A stretch of DNA of 64,000 nt from an uncultured Bacteroidota bacterium (GCA_903916255.1 CAIWVW010000010.1:24467-88466), one strand, 5' to 3'; counted from the first letter of the stretch, positions 46,674 through 56,211 are shown. Program-made: numbers and translations. The notes: generated by a model from the sequence alone, not told the origin.

Positions 46674-46681
46674 TACATTTG
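46674..46681 (+). promoter_or_regulatory. -7 promoter box TACATTTG
   Basis: TACATTTG ends 31 nt before the ATG of the DUF4199 gene at 46713. Confidence 0.45.
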
Positions 46682-46712
46682 CGGCTTACTTTAATAAATC
46701 CTATAAAAACCA

Positions 46713-47252
46713 ATGAAAGCTGCTATTTTAAAATATGGTACTATGTCAGGAGCAATAATGGCAATACTATTATTCATATGCATTCCACTTGCACCGCGAA
46801 TTGGGTTTAATGCTGTAGGGCTCATGCTTTTTTTAGGAAAGATTGCAACCTTTATCCCCATATTTTTTGGGATACGCTACTATAGGAAAAACTTGGGAGA
46901 TGGTTTTCTAACTTTCTGGAAAGGGTTTAATATCGGGATACTTATTGTAGTAATTACCTGTGTGTTCTACTCTCTTTCATGGATAATCCTGTATTATTGG
47001 GCTGCACCTGATTTCCCCGATAAATATTTTGCTGATTATATTGCTCAATTAAAATTACACGGAGTAGATTCTAAATTTATCGCATCTGAACAAGCTAATT
47101 TTACAGAATCGAAAAAAGTACTTGCAAACCCATTTATTAATGCAGCCTATGCTTTTACTGACCCGTTGGAATATGGGATTATAATGACCCTTATATTCAC
47201 AGCTATTCTGAGGAAGAAACCACCTACTATTGAAATCAGCACGTTGAATTAA
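46713..47252 (+). CDS. DUF4199 membrane protein
   Basis: The 179-residue protein has four membrane helices in the arrangement of DUF4199: a first helix (SGAIMAILLFICIPLAP), a second (LMLFLGKIATFIPIFFGIRYYRKN), a third (FNIGILIVVITCVFYSLSWIIL) and a C-terminal one (LEYGIIMTLIFTAIL), with a hydrophilic loop between helices 3 and 4. This family is common in Bacteroidota, often near glycosyltransferases, and its function is not known. Here it stands alone between hppA and the surface lipoprotein gene. Confidence 0.8.
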   Translation: MKAAILKYGTMSGAIMAILLFICIPLAPRIGFNAVGLMLFLGKIATFIPIFFGIRYYRKNLGDGFLTFWKGFNIGILIVVITCVFYSLSWIILYYWAAPDFPDKYFADYIAQLKLHGVDSKFIASEQANFTESKKVLANPFINAAYAFTDPLEYGIIMTLIFTAILRKKPPTIEISTLN

Positions 47253-47270
47253 GAAGGCTTTAAGAAAGAC

Positions 47271-48416
47271 TCACATAGCAGACCACGAAGAGCCATTCCA
47301 TTGGGCGATGCCGTTTGCATGAACTCCTCCTACATTGTTAAAATAACCACCAATAACTAAATTACCATTATAGGTAATGGAGGAATAAATCACATCAGGG
47401 CCAGGTGATAAAAAGGGTTGCCCGGGAGTATTTTCAGCAAGTGAGTACTCTACAATTTCACCGAATGGTGATGACCACAAGTTTCCATTGTACATTGCTA
47501 ATGCGTAAGCTTCGTAACTTCCAATACTAAAAAAACCGCCTCCAACAATCAGGTTATTATTATAATCTGAAAGTGAAAAAATTACAGTGCCTTGATTTAT
47601 GAACGCAGGGGTACCAATCTTTGATGTTCCTAAAATTGTCCAGTTAGAACCATCCCACTGGGCAATATTCTTAGCTGTATCAGATGCTCCTAAAACATCC
47701 ACGAAAGAACCTCCGGCAATTAAATTTCCATTATAAATAGATAAGGAGTATATGTTTGAACTTAATCCAGTACCCATATTTAACCATGTTGAACCATTGA
47801 ACATTGCAATATTTGAAGCATTATATTTTCCACTATATCCAAAAGCACCAGCCATAATTAAACTCCCATTGAAAACAGTTAAAGCATTTACCCCAATAGA
47901 CCAAACTTGCATTCCTGAATCAGCAATGGGTGACCATTTTGTTCCATTCCATTCGGCTATTTTATTAGCTACTCCATGTTGATTCGTATCAAAATTTCCG
48001 CCGGCAATTAAATTTCCATTATAGACTGTAAGTGCATTCACACTATTATTAAAAGCGGCTCCTATAGATTGCCATGATGCACCATTCCACATTTCCACAA
48101 GATTCCCCCCGGCCGCAATTAAATTTCCGTTGTAAATAGTTAATGCATTAACGGTTCCTGACAATCCAGAGCCCAGAGTTGTCCAAGTTGAACCATTCCA
48201 CTGAGAAACACTATCTGAATGCGCAGCAACAAGATTTCCATTAAAAATAATTAATGCGGTAGCGGGAGAATAAAAACCAGGACCAGCCTGATATACCAAT
48301 GTATTCACATTAGAAGGTTGGGTATTAGTTTCTTTTTTACAAGAACCTAAAACCAACACAACTATCATAAGTAGCCCTATCGATTTAAAAAATGTAGATT
48401 TACTCAAAACAATCAT
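47271..48416 (-). CDS. Surface lipoprotein with repeated YNGNLIAGG propeller-like units
   Basis: The ATG at 48416 gives a 381-residue lipoprotein (FFKSIGLLMIVVLVLGSC). A longer reading frame runs upstream through a hairpin-rich non-coding region and has no signal peptide at its start, so I rejected it. The mature protein consists of at least seven units such as TIYNGNLIAAGGNLVEMWNGASWQ and TVYNGNLIAGGNFDTN, each of about 45 residues, typical of beta-propeller repeats seen in delta-60 and kelch-like proteins. The ligand and role are unknown. A near-consensus -7 box TATTTTCG lies 4 nt before the ATG. Confidence 0.75.
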   Translation of the reverse strand: MIVLSKSTFFKSIGLLMIVVLVLGSCKKETNTQPSNVNTLVYQAGPGFYSPATALIIFNGNLVAAHSDSVSQWNGSTWTTLGSGLSGTVNALTIYNGNLIAAGGNLVEMWNGASWQSIGAAFNNSVNALTVYNGNLIAGGNFDTNQHGVANKIAEWNGTKWSPIADSGMQVWSIGVNALTVFNGSLIMAGAFGYSGKYNASNIAMFNGSTWLNMGTGLSSNIYSLSIYNGNLIAGGSFVDVLGASDTAKNIAQWDGSNWTILGTSKIGTPAFINQGTVIFSLSDYNNNLIVGGGFFSIGSYEAYALAMYNGNLWSSPFGEIVEYSLAENTPGQPFLSPGPDVIYSSITYNGNLVIGGYFNNVGGVHANGIAQWNGSSWSAM

Positions 48417-48490
48417 AGTACGAAAATAGTAAATATTTTCATGGCAATAGATATTTCTTCTGTACTGCCCCCGCCTGCCCCATTCCTTAA

Positions 48491-48681
48491 CTTTCCCCAG
48501 GAGGGAAAGCGTATCACGTTTTCTAAAAACAGGGAATCCCTTCGGGATGGCTTTTTGGTAGCCCAAAATCGGACAAAGTGCATTTCCCGCCGAAGAAAAT
48601 CTGTGCATCTGCAACCAAGGTAGTCGGCGGGTACAATTTCATAGATTCCATATAGCTACCAAGATATCACCCCGACGGGGT
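48491..48681. repeat. Cluster of hairpins (REP-like intergenic element)
   Basis: This GC-richer stretch holds four inverted repeats: CTTTCCC/GGGAAAG (48491-48509), ATCCC/GGGAT (48536-48548), CCCGCCGA/TCGGCGGG (48586-48631, 30-nt loop) and ACCCCG-A-CGGGGT (48669-48681). It lies between the 3' end of icmF and the surface lipoprotein gene. It resembles REP-type elements but I cannot test copy number here. Confidence 0.55.
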
Positions 48682-48693
48682 TGGTTCCCGAAT

Positions 48694-51600
48694 TTACATG
48701 TTTCGCCGGTACTGTCCTCCTACTTCAAACAATGCATTGGTAATCTGTCCGAGGGAACAGAAATGCACAGTTTCCATCAACTTTTCAAATAGGTTTTCGT
48801 TGTGGATTGCTGCCTGTTGAAGTTCCTTCAATAACTTGTTTATCTTGTCGGAATTGGCTTTGTGAATGCTTTCAAGCATGTGAATCTGGAATTCTTTCTC
48901 CTCTTTGGTAGAACGAATAACTTCTTTTGGAATAATACTTGGTGAGCCTTTCGATGAAAGGAATGTATTCACACCCACAATAGGATATTCGCCTGTGTGC
49001 TTCATCGTTTCGTAATACAGACTTTCTTCCTGAATCTTTCCGCGCTGGTACATGGTTTCCATAGCACCAAGTACGCCGCCTCTTTCAGTGATACGGTCAA
49101 ATTCCGCCATGATGGCTTTTTCTACGAGGTCAGTCAATTCCTCAATAATGAATGAACCTTGTAATGGGTTTTCATTTTTCGCTAATCCCAACTCACGATT
49201 AATGATAAGTTGAATAGCAATGGCACGTCTTACGCTCTCTTCCGTAGGAGTAGTAATGGCTTCATCGTAAGCGTTTGTATGAAGAGAGTTGCAGTTATCG
49301 TAAATGGCATACAATGCCTGCAAAGTGGTACGTATATCGTTGAAGTCTATTTCCTGTGCATGCAATGAACGGCCTGATGTTTGAATGTGGTATTTCAGCA
49401 TTTGCGAACGTTCATCGCCGCCATATTTCAGCTTCATAGATTTTGCCCAAATTCTACGCGCAACTCTACCAATCACTGCATATTCAGGATCTATACCATT
49501 GGAGAAGAAGAAAGAAAGATTAGGTGCAAAATCATCAATTTTCATTCCGCGTGAAAGATAGTATTCCACATAAGTGAAACCATTTGCAAGGGTAAGAGCC
49601 ACTTGAGTGATAGGATTGGCACCTGCTTCCGCAATATGGTAACCGGAAATAGAAACCGAATAAAAATTGCGGACTTTATTATTTATAAAATATTGCTGAA
49701 CATCGCCCATCAAACGCAATGAGAATTCAGTAGAAAAAATGCAGGTATTTTGTGCCTGGTCTTCTTTTAAAATATCCGCTTGCACAGTTCCCCTGACACT
49801 TGATAAAGCGAATGCTTTTATCTTTTCGTATACATCTTTCGGTAGAACCTGGTCGCCTGTAATGCCAAGCAGCATAAGCCCGAGGCCATCATTGCCTTTT
49901 GGTAATGCACCATTATAGGATGGACGCTTTACACCCTTCTTTTTGAAATGGTCTTTTATCTTTTTTTCTACTTCCGCTTCAAGTCCGTTTTGCTTTATAT
50001 ATAACTCGCATTGCTGGTCAATGGCGGCATTCATAAAGAACGCAGCCAATATTGATGCGGGCCCGTTTATGGTCATGGAGACCGATGTCTTCGGGTCGCA
50101 CAAATTAAAACCGGAATAGAGTTTTTTGGCATCATCCAAACAACAAATAGAAACGCCCGCATTACCAATCTTTCCATAAATATCGGGACGGTATTCCGGG
50201 TCACGACCGTAAAGTGTAACAGAATCAAACGCTGTAGAGAGCCTCTTAGCAGGCATTCCCGCACTCACATAGTGGAAACGCTTGTTGGTGCGTTCAGGTC
50301 CTCCTTCACCCGCAAACATGCGCGTAGGGTCTTCTTCGGAGCGTTTGAATGGATAAACCCCTGCGGTATATGGAAAATGTCCGGGGAAGTTTTCCTGCAA
50401 GCACCAATGCAATATCTCGCCCCATGCTTTGTATTTGGGCACAGCAATCTTCGGGACTTGGGTATGTGACAGCGACTCGCTATGAGTCTTGACTTTAATA
50501 TCTTTTCCACGCACATTGTAAACGTAGTATTCATCAATGTATCGCTGCATTTCAGCTTCCCAACCTTGCAACAGTTTTCTGTTTGAAGGGGTGAGTTTCT
50601 CTTCTAATTCCTTAACTCTTTTTTGAGTACTCTTTTTGACTTCCGCATCTGCTTTTCCATCCAGCATTGCCTCTACTTTGTGCAGTGCATAAAGCTTTTC
50701 GGCAATCTCACTTTGGTCGTCGGTCCATTTATCATAGCTGCGGATGGTCTCCGTCGTTTCCGATAAATAACGCACCCTATCAGGTGGAATGATAAATACT
50801 TTTTGCGATTGTTCTTCGGAGTGTTTATAGGTAGAATGCAGGTCAGCTTTGGTTTTGGCGACGATAGTATCCATCACCGTTTTGTAGAGCCTGTTCATTC
50901 CCGGGTCATTGAACTGGGATGCTATGGTTCCAAAAACAGGTAAGTCTGAATCCTTTGCAGTAAAGGCTTTGGTATTGCGCTTGTATTGCTTTTTCACATC
51001 GCGCAACGCATCGGCAGCACCGCGCTTATCGAATTTGTTAATGGCAATCACATCAGCATAATCGAGCATGTCAATCTTCTCCAACTGGCTTGCAGCGCCA
51101 TATTCGGGAGTCATTACATATAACGACACATCCGAATAATCCACCACTTCGGTGTCTGATTGCCCGATGCCGGAAGTCTCCAATAAAATTAAATCAAATT
51201 CTGCCGCTTTCAATATTTCAACTGCTTTGGAAATACTTTGCGATAATGCCAAATGGCTTTGCCTTGTTGCTAATGAGCGTAAATAAACCCGAGGATTTGC
51301 AATTGCATTCATACGGATACGGTCGCCCAGCAAGGCTCCGCCTGTTTTGCGTTTGGATGGGTCCACACAAAGTATGGCTATAGTTTTACCTTTAGAGGTA
51401 TCTCCTTTTACCGAAAAGTCAATTAAATATCTCCTTATAATTTCATCAATGAGCGAAGACTTACCAGCCCCACCAACTCCCGTAATTCCAAGTACAGGAA
51501 TATTTTTTCCTTTTGTGAGTTTTTCTATCTTTTTATGGACTTCGGTTGCTTTATCGGGATAGTTCTCTACGATAGAAATAAGGTTAGCGATGGATTTAGC

Positions 51601-52092
51601 TTCCTTCTTTTTTAGGTTTCTGATGTACTCGTCCACATGAGAAGAAGGTGGAACAGTATCACATTTCTCTAAAATATCATTTATCATCCCTTGCAGGCCC
51701 ATTTTGCGGCCATCATCCGGGGAATAAATGCGTGCAATACCGTATTTGTGCAGGTCGGCTATTTCAGAGGGAAGTATCACGCCTCCGCCGCCGGCAAATA
51801 TTTTAATATGCCCGCAACCTTGCTCTTTCAAAAGGTCGTACATATATTTCAGGTACTCATTATGCCCACCCTGATAAGAGGTCATGGCAATGGCGTTAGC
51901 ATCCTCCTGTATGGCGCAATTCACCACTTCCTGTGCGCTACGGTCGTGCCCAAGGTGGATAACCTCGGCACCACTGGCCTGCATAATGCGGCGCATAATA
52001 TTAATGGAGGCATCGTGCCCGTCGAACAAAGAGGCGGCAGTAACGATTCTTATTTTATTCTTAGGCTGATAGGGTGGTACTTCGGCTTGCAT
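48694..52092 (-). CDS. icmF: Fused isobutyryl-CoA mutase (IcmF type)
   Basis: The 1132-residue protein joins three parts: a B12-binding domain (residues about 10-140, with [10 protein letters not shown] holding the cobalt-ligand His and AGGGGV), a MeaB-type G-protein chaperone (P loop GVGGAGKSS near 210, NKFDKRG) and the mutase barrel. At the substrate-selecting positions Phe582 (AGVYPFKR) and Gln781 (EDQAQNTC) occur where methylmalonyl-CoA mutases have Tyr and Arg. IcmF-type enzymes interconvert isobutyryl- and n-butyryl-CoA, and some act on isovaleryl-/pivalyl-CoA. The start ATG 52092 is preferred to an upstream TTG. A stretch of about 55 residues around 690-750 looks like an insertion. Confidence 0.93.
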   Translation of the reverse strand: MQAEVPPYQPKNKIRIVTAASLFDGHDASINIMRRIMQASGAEVIHLGHDRSAQEVVNCAIQEDANAIAMTSYQGGHNEYLKYMYDLLKEQGCGHIKIFAGGGGVILPSEIADLHKYGIARIYSPDDGRKMGLQGMINDILEKCDTVPPSSHVDEYIRNLKKKEAKSIANLISIVENYPDKATEVHKKIEKLTKGKNIPVLGITGVGGAGKSSLIDEIIRRYLIDFSVKGDTSKGKTIAILCVDPSKRKTGGALLGDRIRMNAIANPRVYLRSLATRQSHLALSQSISKAVEILKAAEFDLILLETSGIGQSDTEVVDYSDVSLYVMTPEYGAASQLEKIDMLDYADVIAINKFDKRGAADALRDVKKQYKRNTKAFTAKDSDLPVFGTIASQFNDPGMNRLYKTVMDTIVAKTKADLHSTYKHSEEQSQKVFIIPPDRVRYLSETTETIRSYDKWTDDQSEIAEKLYALHKVEAMLDGKADAEVKKSTQKRVKELEEKLTPSNRKLLQGWEAEMQRYIDEYYVYNVRGKDIKVKTHSESLSHTQVPKIAVPKYKAWGEILHWCLQENFPGHFPYTAGVYPFKRSEEDPTRMFAGEGGPERTNKRFHYVSAGMPAKRLSTAFDSVTLYGRDPEYRPDIYGKIGNAGVSICCLDDAKKLYSGFNLCDPKTSVSMTINGPASILAAFFMNAAIDQQCELYIKQNGLEAEVEKKIKDHFKKKGVKRPSYNGALPKGNDGLGLMLLGITGDQVLPKDVYEKIKAFALSSVRGTVQADILKEDQAQNTCIFSTEFSLRLMGDVQQYFINNKVRNFYSVSISGYHIAEAGANPITQVALTLANGFTYVEYYLSRGMKIDDFAPNLSFFFSNGIDPEYAVIGRVARRIWAKSMKLKYGGDERSQMLKYHIQTSGRSLHAQEIDFNDIRTTLQALYAIYDNCNSLHTNAYDEAITTPTEESVRRAIAIQLIINRELGLAKNENPLQGSFIIEELTDLVEKAIMAEFDRITERGGVLGAMETMYQRGKIQEESLYYETMKHTGEYPIVGVNTFLSSKGSPSIIPKEVIRSTKEEKEFQIHMLESIHKANSDKINKLLKELQQAAIHNENLFEKLMETVHFCSLGQITNALFEVGGQYRRNM

Positions 52093-52114
52093 AATAAACA
52101 ATGGCTTTGAAGTG

Positions 52115-52122
52115 CAAAGATA
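52115..52122 (-). promoter_or_regulatory. -7 promoter box TATCTTTG for icmF
   Basis: On the minus strand TATCTTTG lies 22 nt upstream of the icmF ATG at 52092, which fits that start and not the upstream TTG. Confidence 0.5.
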
Positions 52123-52152
52123 GGGCTAAATGGGAAATGAGGCATTTTTTCA

Positions 52153-52160
52153 TAAATTTG
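52153..52160 (+). promoter_or_regulatory. -7 promoter box TAAATTTG
   Basis: TAAATTTG ends 36 nt before the ATG of the MntA-like gene. It is back to back with the icmF box. Confidence 0.45.
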
Positions 52161-52196
52161 CATTGAAATAGCGCAATACTTCCTATAGATAGATAT

Positions 52197-52505
52197 ATGA
52201 TACACTCAGAAATTCAAAATAAATTGCCCTTAGTTGTTAAGCTATTTGAAAAATATAAAGTTACCCGGGCGTTTCTTTTTGGGTCTGCAATAACTGATCA
52301 GTTCAATTCTGAAAGTGATGTGGACTTCCTGGTAAATTTCAGAGATGACTTACCTCCTTTAGAAAAAGGAGAGGCTCTGCTTGATTTACAAATTGCTTTA
52401 GAAGATACTCTTCACAGAAATATTGATTTACTTACAGAGAACTCTTTGAAGAATCCATATTTTATTGAAGAACTTAACGAAAAAAAAGTTAAGATTTATG
52501 AATAG
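52197..52505 (+). CDS. mntA: MntA-type nucleotidyltransferase antitoxin
   Basis: The 102-residue protein is a minimal nucleotidyltransferase with the signature FLFGSAITDQFNSESDVDFLV, a perfect GSx10DxD motif (Gly29-Ser30, Asp41, Asp43). Members paired with a HEPN protein act as antitoxins of type VII systems, adding AMP to a Tyr of the toxin. The reading frame overlaps hepT by 8 bp, so translation is coupled. It has its own -7 box. Without experiment it could also be a lone housekeeping nucleotidyltransferase, but the pairing makes the TA role likely. Confidence 0.9.
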   Translation: MIHSEIQNKLPLVVKLFEKYKVTRAFLFGSAITDQFNSESDVDFLVNFRDDLPPLEKGEALLDLQIALEDTLHRNIDLLTENSLKNPYFIEELNEKKVKIYE

Positions 52506-52830
52506 GCAAACGAATAAATTGTTGACAGATATTCATAAGGCAATTCTAAAAATTGAAGAATACATAGCAGGCTCAAAAAAATTCGAAGATTACCAGAATA
52601 ACCCAATGCTTCAACAAGCGGTAGAAAGGAATATTGAAATTATTGGTGAAGCAGTAAATAATATTCTGAAAATTGACCCGAATTTACCCTTGAGTAATGC
52701 ACGTAAAATTGTCAATACGCGCAATAAGCTAATCCATGGGTATGATGATATAGAAAATGCTGAAATTTGGGCAATAATCATTAAACATATACCTATACTG
52801 AAACAAGAAGTAGAAAAACTATTAAAATAG
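52498..52830 (+). CDS. hepT: HepT-type HEPN toxin (DUF86)
   Basis: The ATG at 52498 lies inside the end of mntA. The 110-residue helical protein has the HEPN RNase motif Rx4HxY (Arg75, His80, Tyr82 in RNKLIHGYDD) and the usual DUF86 helix RNIEIIGEAVNNI. In characterised pairs HepT is an RNase whose Tyr is AMPylated by MntA and thereby silenced. Both key residues and the target Tyr are intact, so the system looks functional. Its RNA target is unknown. The flavin reductase gene begins 37 nt later, with a heptamer repeat between them. Confidence 0.9.
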   Translation: MNRQTNKLLTDIHKAILKIEEYIAGSKKFEDYQNNPMLQQAVERNIEIIGEAVNNILKIDPNLPLSNARKIVNTRNKLIHGYDDIENAEIWAIIIKHIPILKQEVEKLLK

Positions 52831-52865
52831 ATTTCCACTTCCTACTTATTAATTCCTAATTGATT
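52831..52865. repeat. Intergenic heptamer tract (5 units)
   Basis: Units ATTTCCA, CTTCCTA, CTTATTA, ATTCCTA, ATTGATT fill the gap between hepT and the flavin reductase ATG almost exactly. Confidence 0.65.
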
Positions 52866-52866
52866 T

Positions 52867-53730
52867 ATGCTCTCCATCTCACCCTCTGAAATCCCGCAGA
52901 ATTTACTTCACTCACACCTAGTATCCTCGGTAGGCCCGCGCCCGATATGCTTTGCCAGCACAATAGATGCAAAGGGCAATCCAAATCTTGCTCCATTCAG
53001 CTTTTTTAATATAATGGGTTCAAACCCTCCAATGGCTGTGTTTTCGCCTGCACGCTCCGGCAGGACGGGGAATAATAAAGATACAGTGTACAATGTATTG
53101 GAAGTGCCCGAAGTGGTAATAAATGTCGTAACCTATAGCATGGTTCAGCAGATGTCACTTGCAAGTGCAGAGTACCCAAAAGGTGTAAATGAGTTTATAA
53201 AAGCGGGCTTCACCCCTGTTCCATCGGAAAAGGTAAGGCCATTCAGGGTGAAAGAATCTCCGGTACAAATGGAATGCATAGTATTGGAAGTAAAACACAC
53301 CGGTACTGGCGGAGGCGCGGGTAATATTATCATTTGCGAGATTATTCAACTTCATATTAGTGAAGATATTTTGAACGCCGACGGCAGGATAGACCAAACT
53401 AAAATCGATACCGTTGGCCGTATGGGGGCAAATTTTTATTGCCGGGCTCATGGAGCAGCATTGTTTGAACAGCCTCAACCGGGGCATAACCTGGGCATTG
53501 GGATTGATTCACTACCTGCGTCTATCAGAAACAGTAAAATATTAAGCGGCAATGACCTGGGCAGATTAGGAAATATTCCGCATTTGCCCACAGAGGCAGA
53601 TGTATTGACTTATAAAGCCTCCACAACAAAGAAAATTTCAAACGAAGAAGAATTGCACACTGAAGCTAAAAAGCTTTTGGAAGGAAACCATGTGGTGGAG
53701 GCTTGGAAGGTACTGTTAGCAGGGCTGTGA
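52867..53730 (+). CDS. Flavin reductase family (DIM6/NTAB-type) flavoprotein
   Basis: The 287-residue protein has an N-terminal FMN-binding split barrel typical of flavin reductases and flavoredoxins (VSSVGPRPICFASTIDAKGNPNLAPFSFFNIMGSNPPM) and an extended C-terminal part (HLPTEADVLTYKAST) as in larger NADH:FMN oxidoreductase-like members. It probably reduces free FMN or FAD, or acts as an electron carrier; the partner is unknown. It starts 2 nt after the heptamer tract and runs on toward the next gene with a 3-nt gap. Confidence 0.82.
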   Translation: MLSISPSEIPQNLLHSHLVSSVGPRPICFASTIDAKGNPNLAPFSFFNIMGSNPPMAVFSPARSGRTGNNKDTVYNVLEVPEVVINVVTYSMVQQMSLASAEYPKGVNEFIKAGFTPVPSEKVRPFRVKESPVQMECIVLEVKHTGTGGGAGNIIICEIIQLHISEDILNADGRIDQTKIDTVGRMGANFYCRAHGAALFEQPQPGHNLGIGIDSLPASIRNSKILSGNDLGRLGNIPHLPTEADVLTYKASTTKKISNEEELHTEAKKLLEGNHVVEAWKVLLAGL

Positions 53731-53733
53731 GTA

Positions 53734-54576
53734 ATGAACATCTTATCAAAATATCTGCTTTTATTTTTAGTGTTTCTATCACAAAATGAAACCGGATTTT
53801 CTCAGTTGCATTACGATACTATATCAGTTTTCAGAGTGAAGGATTATCCTTCATCAATGTTTCAAATAAAATACGATAGCAGTCGTTTCGGGGATTACAC
53901 AATTGAAGTGGTTCATGTGTTGAATGTAAGTTATCCGGGAATAGTTGATTCCACCCACCCGAGTGAGCTGACAGATGCATTAAGTTGCAAAGGATGGCTC
54001 TTTTTGAAAAAAGGGACAAAAACAGTTCAAACAATGTGCTATGCCAATATGGATGCTGTGGGGGGATGCTCGGGAATTTACATTCCCGAAAAACAACCGA
54101 GACAAGATTATTTTCTTGTTGCGAAATATGGAGATTATAATGGAAACACTATTCTGATACATAAGGATGGTACAATCACCAATTTGCCTGGCGGTTTCTT
54201 GCAGATTTCACCTGATAATCGATATTTGTTCTCCAATTTTGATTCTGACCAACCCGGGGTAACTATTTTTGATTTCGACAGCCATAAAATTTTGCTTACT
54301 CCCGATTCTTCTGAATTTGACTCAACCTTAAGGGAGCCTTATATTCAAACCTGTTATTACAAGAACCATAATTATATGGCGCGGGTTTTTACAGATGATG
54401 AGGAAGGTGAAAATCCCGACACTTTGCATATAACTGTTGCAACGTATGATTTCAAAAAGAACATGCTTATCTATACTAAAGCAAATAAAGACTTTTTTAA
54501 AAGTTCGGATGCGCTGCCTGACTATACTCCGAATGACGTTACAGACGGACATAAAAGCTGCAATTGCGGAAGATAA
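53734..54576 (+). CDS. Secreted hypothetical protein
   Basis: The 280-residue protein has a signal peptide (ILSKYLLLFLVFLSQNETGFSQ) and a beta-rich mature part with four Cys residues (CKGWLF, MCYANMD, GGCSGIY, CNCGR at the end). It shows no family that I can name; the pattern of short strands (YFLVAKYGDYNGN, NRYLFSNFDSDQPGVTIFDF, HITVATYDFKKN) suggests a small beta-propeller or lectin-like fold. It follows the flavin reductase by 3 nt and precedes the DUF2807 pair; the latter has separate TTG start signals. Confidence 0.7.
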   Translation: MNILSKYLLLFLVFLSQNETGFSQLHYDTISVFRVKDYPSSMFQIKYDSSRFGDYTIEVVHVLNVSYPGIVDSTHPSELTDALSCKGWLFLKKGTKTVQTMCYANMDAVGGCSGIYIPEKQPRQDYFLVAKYGDYNGNTILIHKDGTITNLPGGFLQISPDNRYLFSNFDSDQPGVTIFDFDSHKILLTPDSSEFDSTLREPYIQTCYYKNHNYMARVFTDDEEGENPDTLHITVATYDFKKNMLIYTKANKDFFKSSDALPDYTPNDVTDGHKSCNCGR

Positions 54577-54631
54577 TTTACCCTTGTAATTTTTTCTGCT
54601 ATCTTCACATCTTAAAAAAAATCGTGAGAAT

Positions 54632-55423
54632 TTGACTTCAAAAAATAAAATTCTTATAGGCGTTTTAGCCTGCCTGGCAATCTTTATGGGATTTTGCGGA
54701 GTTTATCGCTTTCAGCATTCCTTTGTGGGCTTTTGGGCAGGCGTGATACTTAATTCCAAACTTCATCCCGATTTAAAATATACAAAACTTCCACCCGCAG
54801 GAAAAAATATTCCCGTTCAATCATTCAGGGTAATTAAAGCGAAGGGCGCATTTAATATCGTTCTGCAACATGGAACGACGGAAAGCTTAGTGATGAAGGG
54901 TTATGACCCGGGCAACCTTAAAGTAAGTAATGACAAGGACACCCTTATGCTTATGTTTACGGACAGCAGTTATTCTTCAGTGGCTGACATGAAGACTAAC
55001 ATTTATATTACCTATAAACAACTAAGCACTATAAAATCTCACCTTATGGGAGATATTGTAACCCTCGATACTATTAAAGCTAGCAACTTTACTTTTGAGT
55101 CAGAAGGATTTGGAGAAAAAATATTGCTACTAAATGTTGATACAGTAATAGTCACGCTGGATGGCGCCGGAACCATTAACTTATTAGGAAAAGCAAATTA
55201 TGCTGATTTTAAAGTTACGGGCATGGATTCATTACGGACAAAAGGGTTAAAAGTAGGCGTTTTGCATACCTATGTATATGGCATTGGGGCTGCCACCGTA
55301 TCTGCTGAAAGGGAAATTTATCTTAGATCGTATCTTGGGGGAAACATTACCTATTATGGCAATGCAAGGATAATGGAGAAGGACTCGGAAGGTGGTATGG
55401 GCCATATTAATTGCGGGAATTAG
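54632..55423 (+). CDS. DUF2807 protein, copy 1 (degraded GVG turns)
   Basis: Translation begins at a TTG (54632) followed by a membrane anchor (ILIGVLACLAIFMGFCGVYRF). The 263-residue protein carries a DUF2807 (GIN) beta-helix-like domain, QSFRVIKAKGAFNIVLQHG matching the family start. In its paralog next door the turns read NGVG at regular intervals; here the same positions read EGFGE, DGAGT, GMDSL, YGIGA, YLGGN, EGGMG, so the repeat has eroded. GIN-domain proteins are extracellular or periplasmic and of unknown function. The pair arose by tandem duplication. Confidence 0.75.
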   Translation: MTSKNKILIGVLACLAIFMGFCGVYRFQHSFVGFWAGVILNSKLHPDLKYTKLPPAGKNIPVQSFRVIKAKGAFNIVLQHGTTESLVMKGYDPGNLKVSNDKDTLMLMFTDSSYSSVADMKTNIYITYKQLSTIKSHLMGDIVTLDTIKASNFTFESEGFGEKILLLNVDTVIVTLDGAGTINLLGKANYADFKVTGMDSLRTKGLKVGVLHTYVYGIGAATVSAEREIYLRSYLGGNITYYGNARIMEKDSEGGMGHINCGN

Positions 55424-55485
55424 CTATTAAAGTAACTTTTTCGGCTATCTTCACGTCGTAGGAAAAACAATTAAAACAAAACGCC

Positions 55486-56211
55486 ATGAAAAATATGCTG
55501 CTTTTAGTCACAATTACAGGAGTATTTCTATTATTCTCCTGCAACCTTAATTTTGGTTCAAATATTAAATACTCTGCGCTTCCCGCAGAAGGGAAAAACA
55601 TCCCTGTTCTGTCTTTTACATCTATTAAAGCAAATGGGGTTTTTAATATCATACTGCAATCAGGTACTTCAGAAAGTGTGGTTGTGAAAGGCGACCTTCC
55701 AAGTGATTTGAAAGTTACCAATGACGGCAATACACTTGTTATTATGGACACCATTAGCAACCATAATAGTTTTGGAAACAAGAAAACCTATATTTATATT
55801 ACCTACAAACAACTTAACGCGATTGAAACCGAATCGGTGGGAGAGATTAAAACCATTGATACTATTAAAACCGGCAAGTTCACTTTTGAATCGGATGGGG
55901 TTGGGGAAAACACCTTGTTTCTGAATGCAGATTCAGTTACTGCTTCGGAAAATGGGGTGGGCTCACTTACCATTGCAGGTAAATCTCATTATGCCAACAT
56001 TGATGATAATGGTGTGGGCAAATTAAAAGCCAGAGATTTCAGAGTGGGCATTTTACACGCAAGTGTAAATGGAGTTGGCGCTGCTACCGTTTGTGCAGAT
56101 AGTGAAATCTATTTAGATGCTAATGGTGTGGGTGGAATTACCTATTATGGCACTGCCAAAGTGATGGAAAATACCAGCAGCGGCGTAGGGAAGATAGAGC
56201 ACGGGAAGTAG
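55486..56211 (+). CDS. DUF2807 lipoprotein, copy 2 (intact GVG turns)
   Basis: The 241-residue lipoprotein (LLVTITGVFLLFSC lipobox) has the same DUF2807 domain as the preceding gene: VLSFTSIKANGVFNIILQSG at the start. Six turns of the form xGVG occur about every 16-25 residues (SDGVGENTL, ENGVGSLTI, DNGVGKLKA, VNGVGAATV, ANGVGGITY, SSGVGKIEH), as expected for a regular beta-helix. Such domains look like autotransporter adhesin heads, but no ligand is known. It lies 62 nt after copy 1 and has no TAnnTTTG box of its own, so it may share the transcript. Confidence 0.8.
   Translation: MKNMLLLVTITGVFLLFSCNLNFGSNIKYSALPAEGKNIPVLSFTSIKANGVFNIILQSGTSESVVVKGDLPSDLKVTNDGNTLVIMDTISNHNSFGNKKTYIYITYKQLNAIETESVGEIKTIDTIKTGKFTFESDGVGENTLFLNADSVTASENGVGSLTIAGKSHYANIDDNGVGKLKARDFRVGILHASVNGVGAATVCADSEIYLDANGVGGITYYGTAKVMENTSSGVGKIEHGK

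Noticed and set aside
48417..48614. Upstream extension of the surface lipoprotein gene
   Set aside because: The stretch is part of the hairpin cluster and its start would place 66 unrelated residues before the lipoprotein signal.
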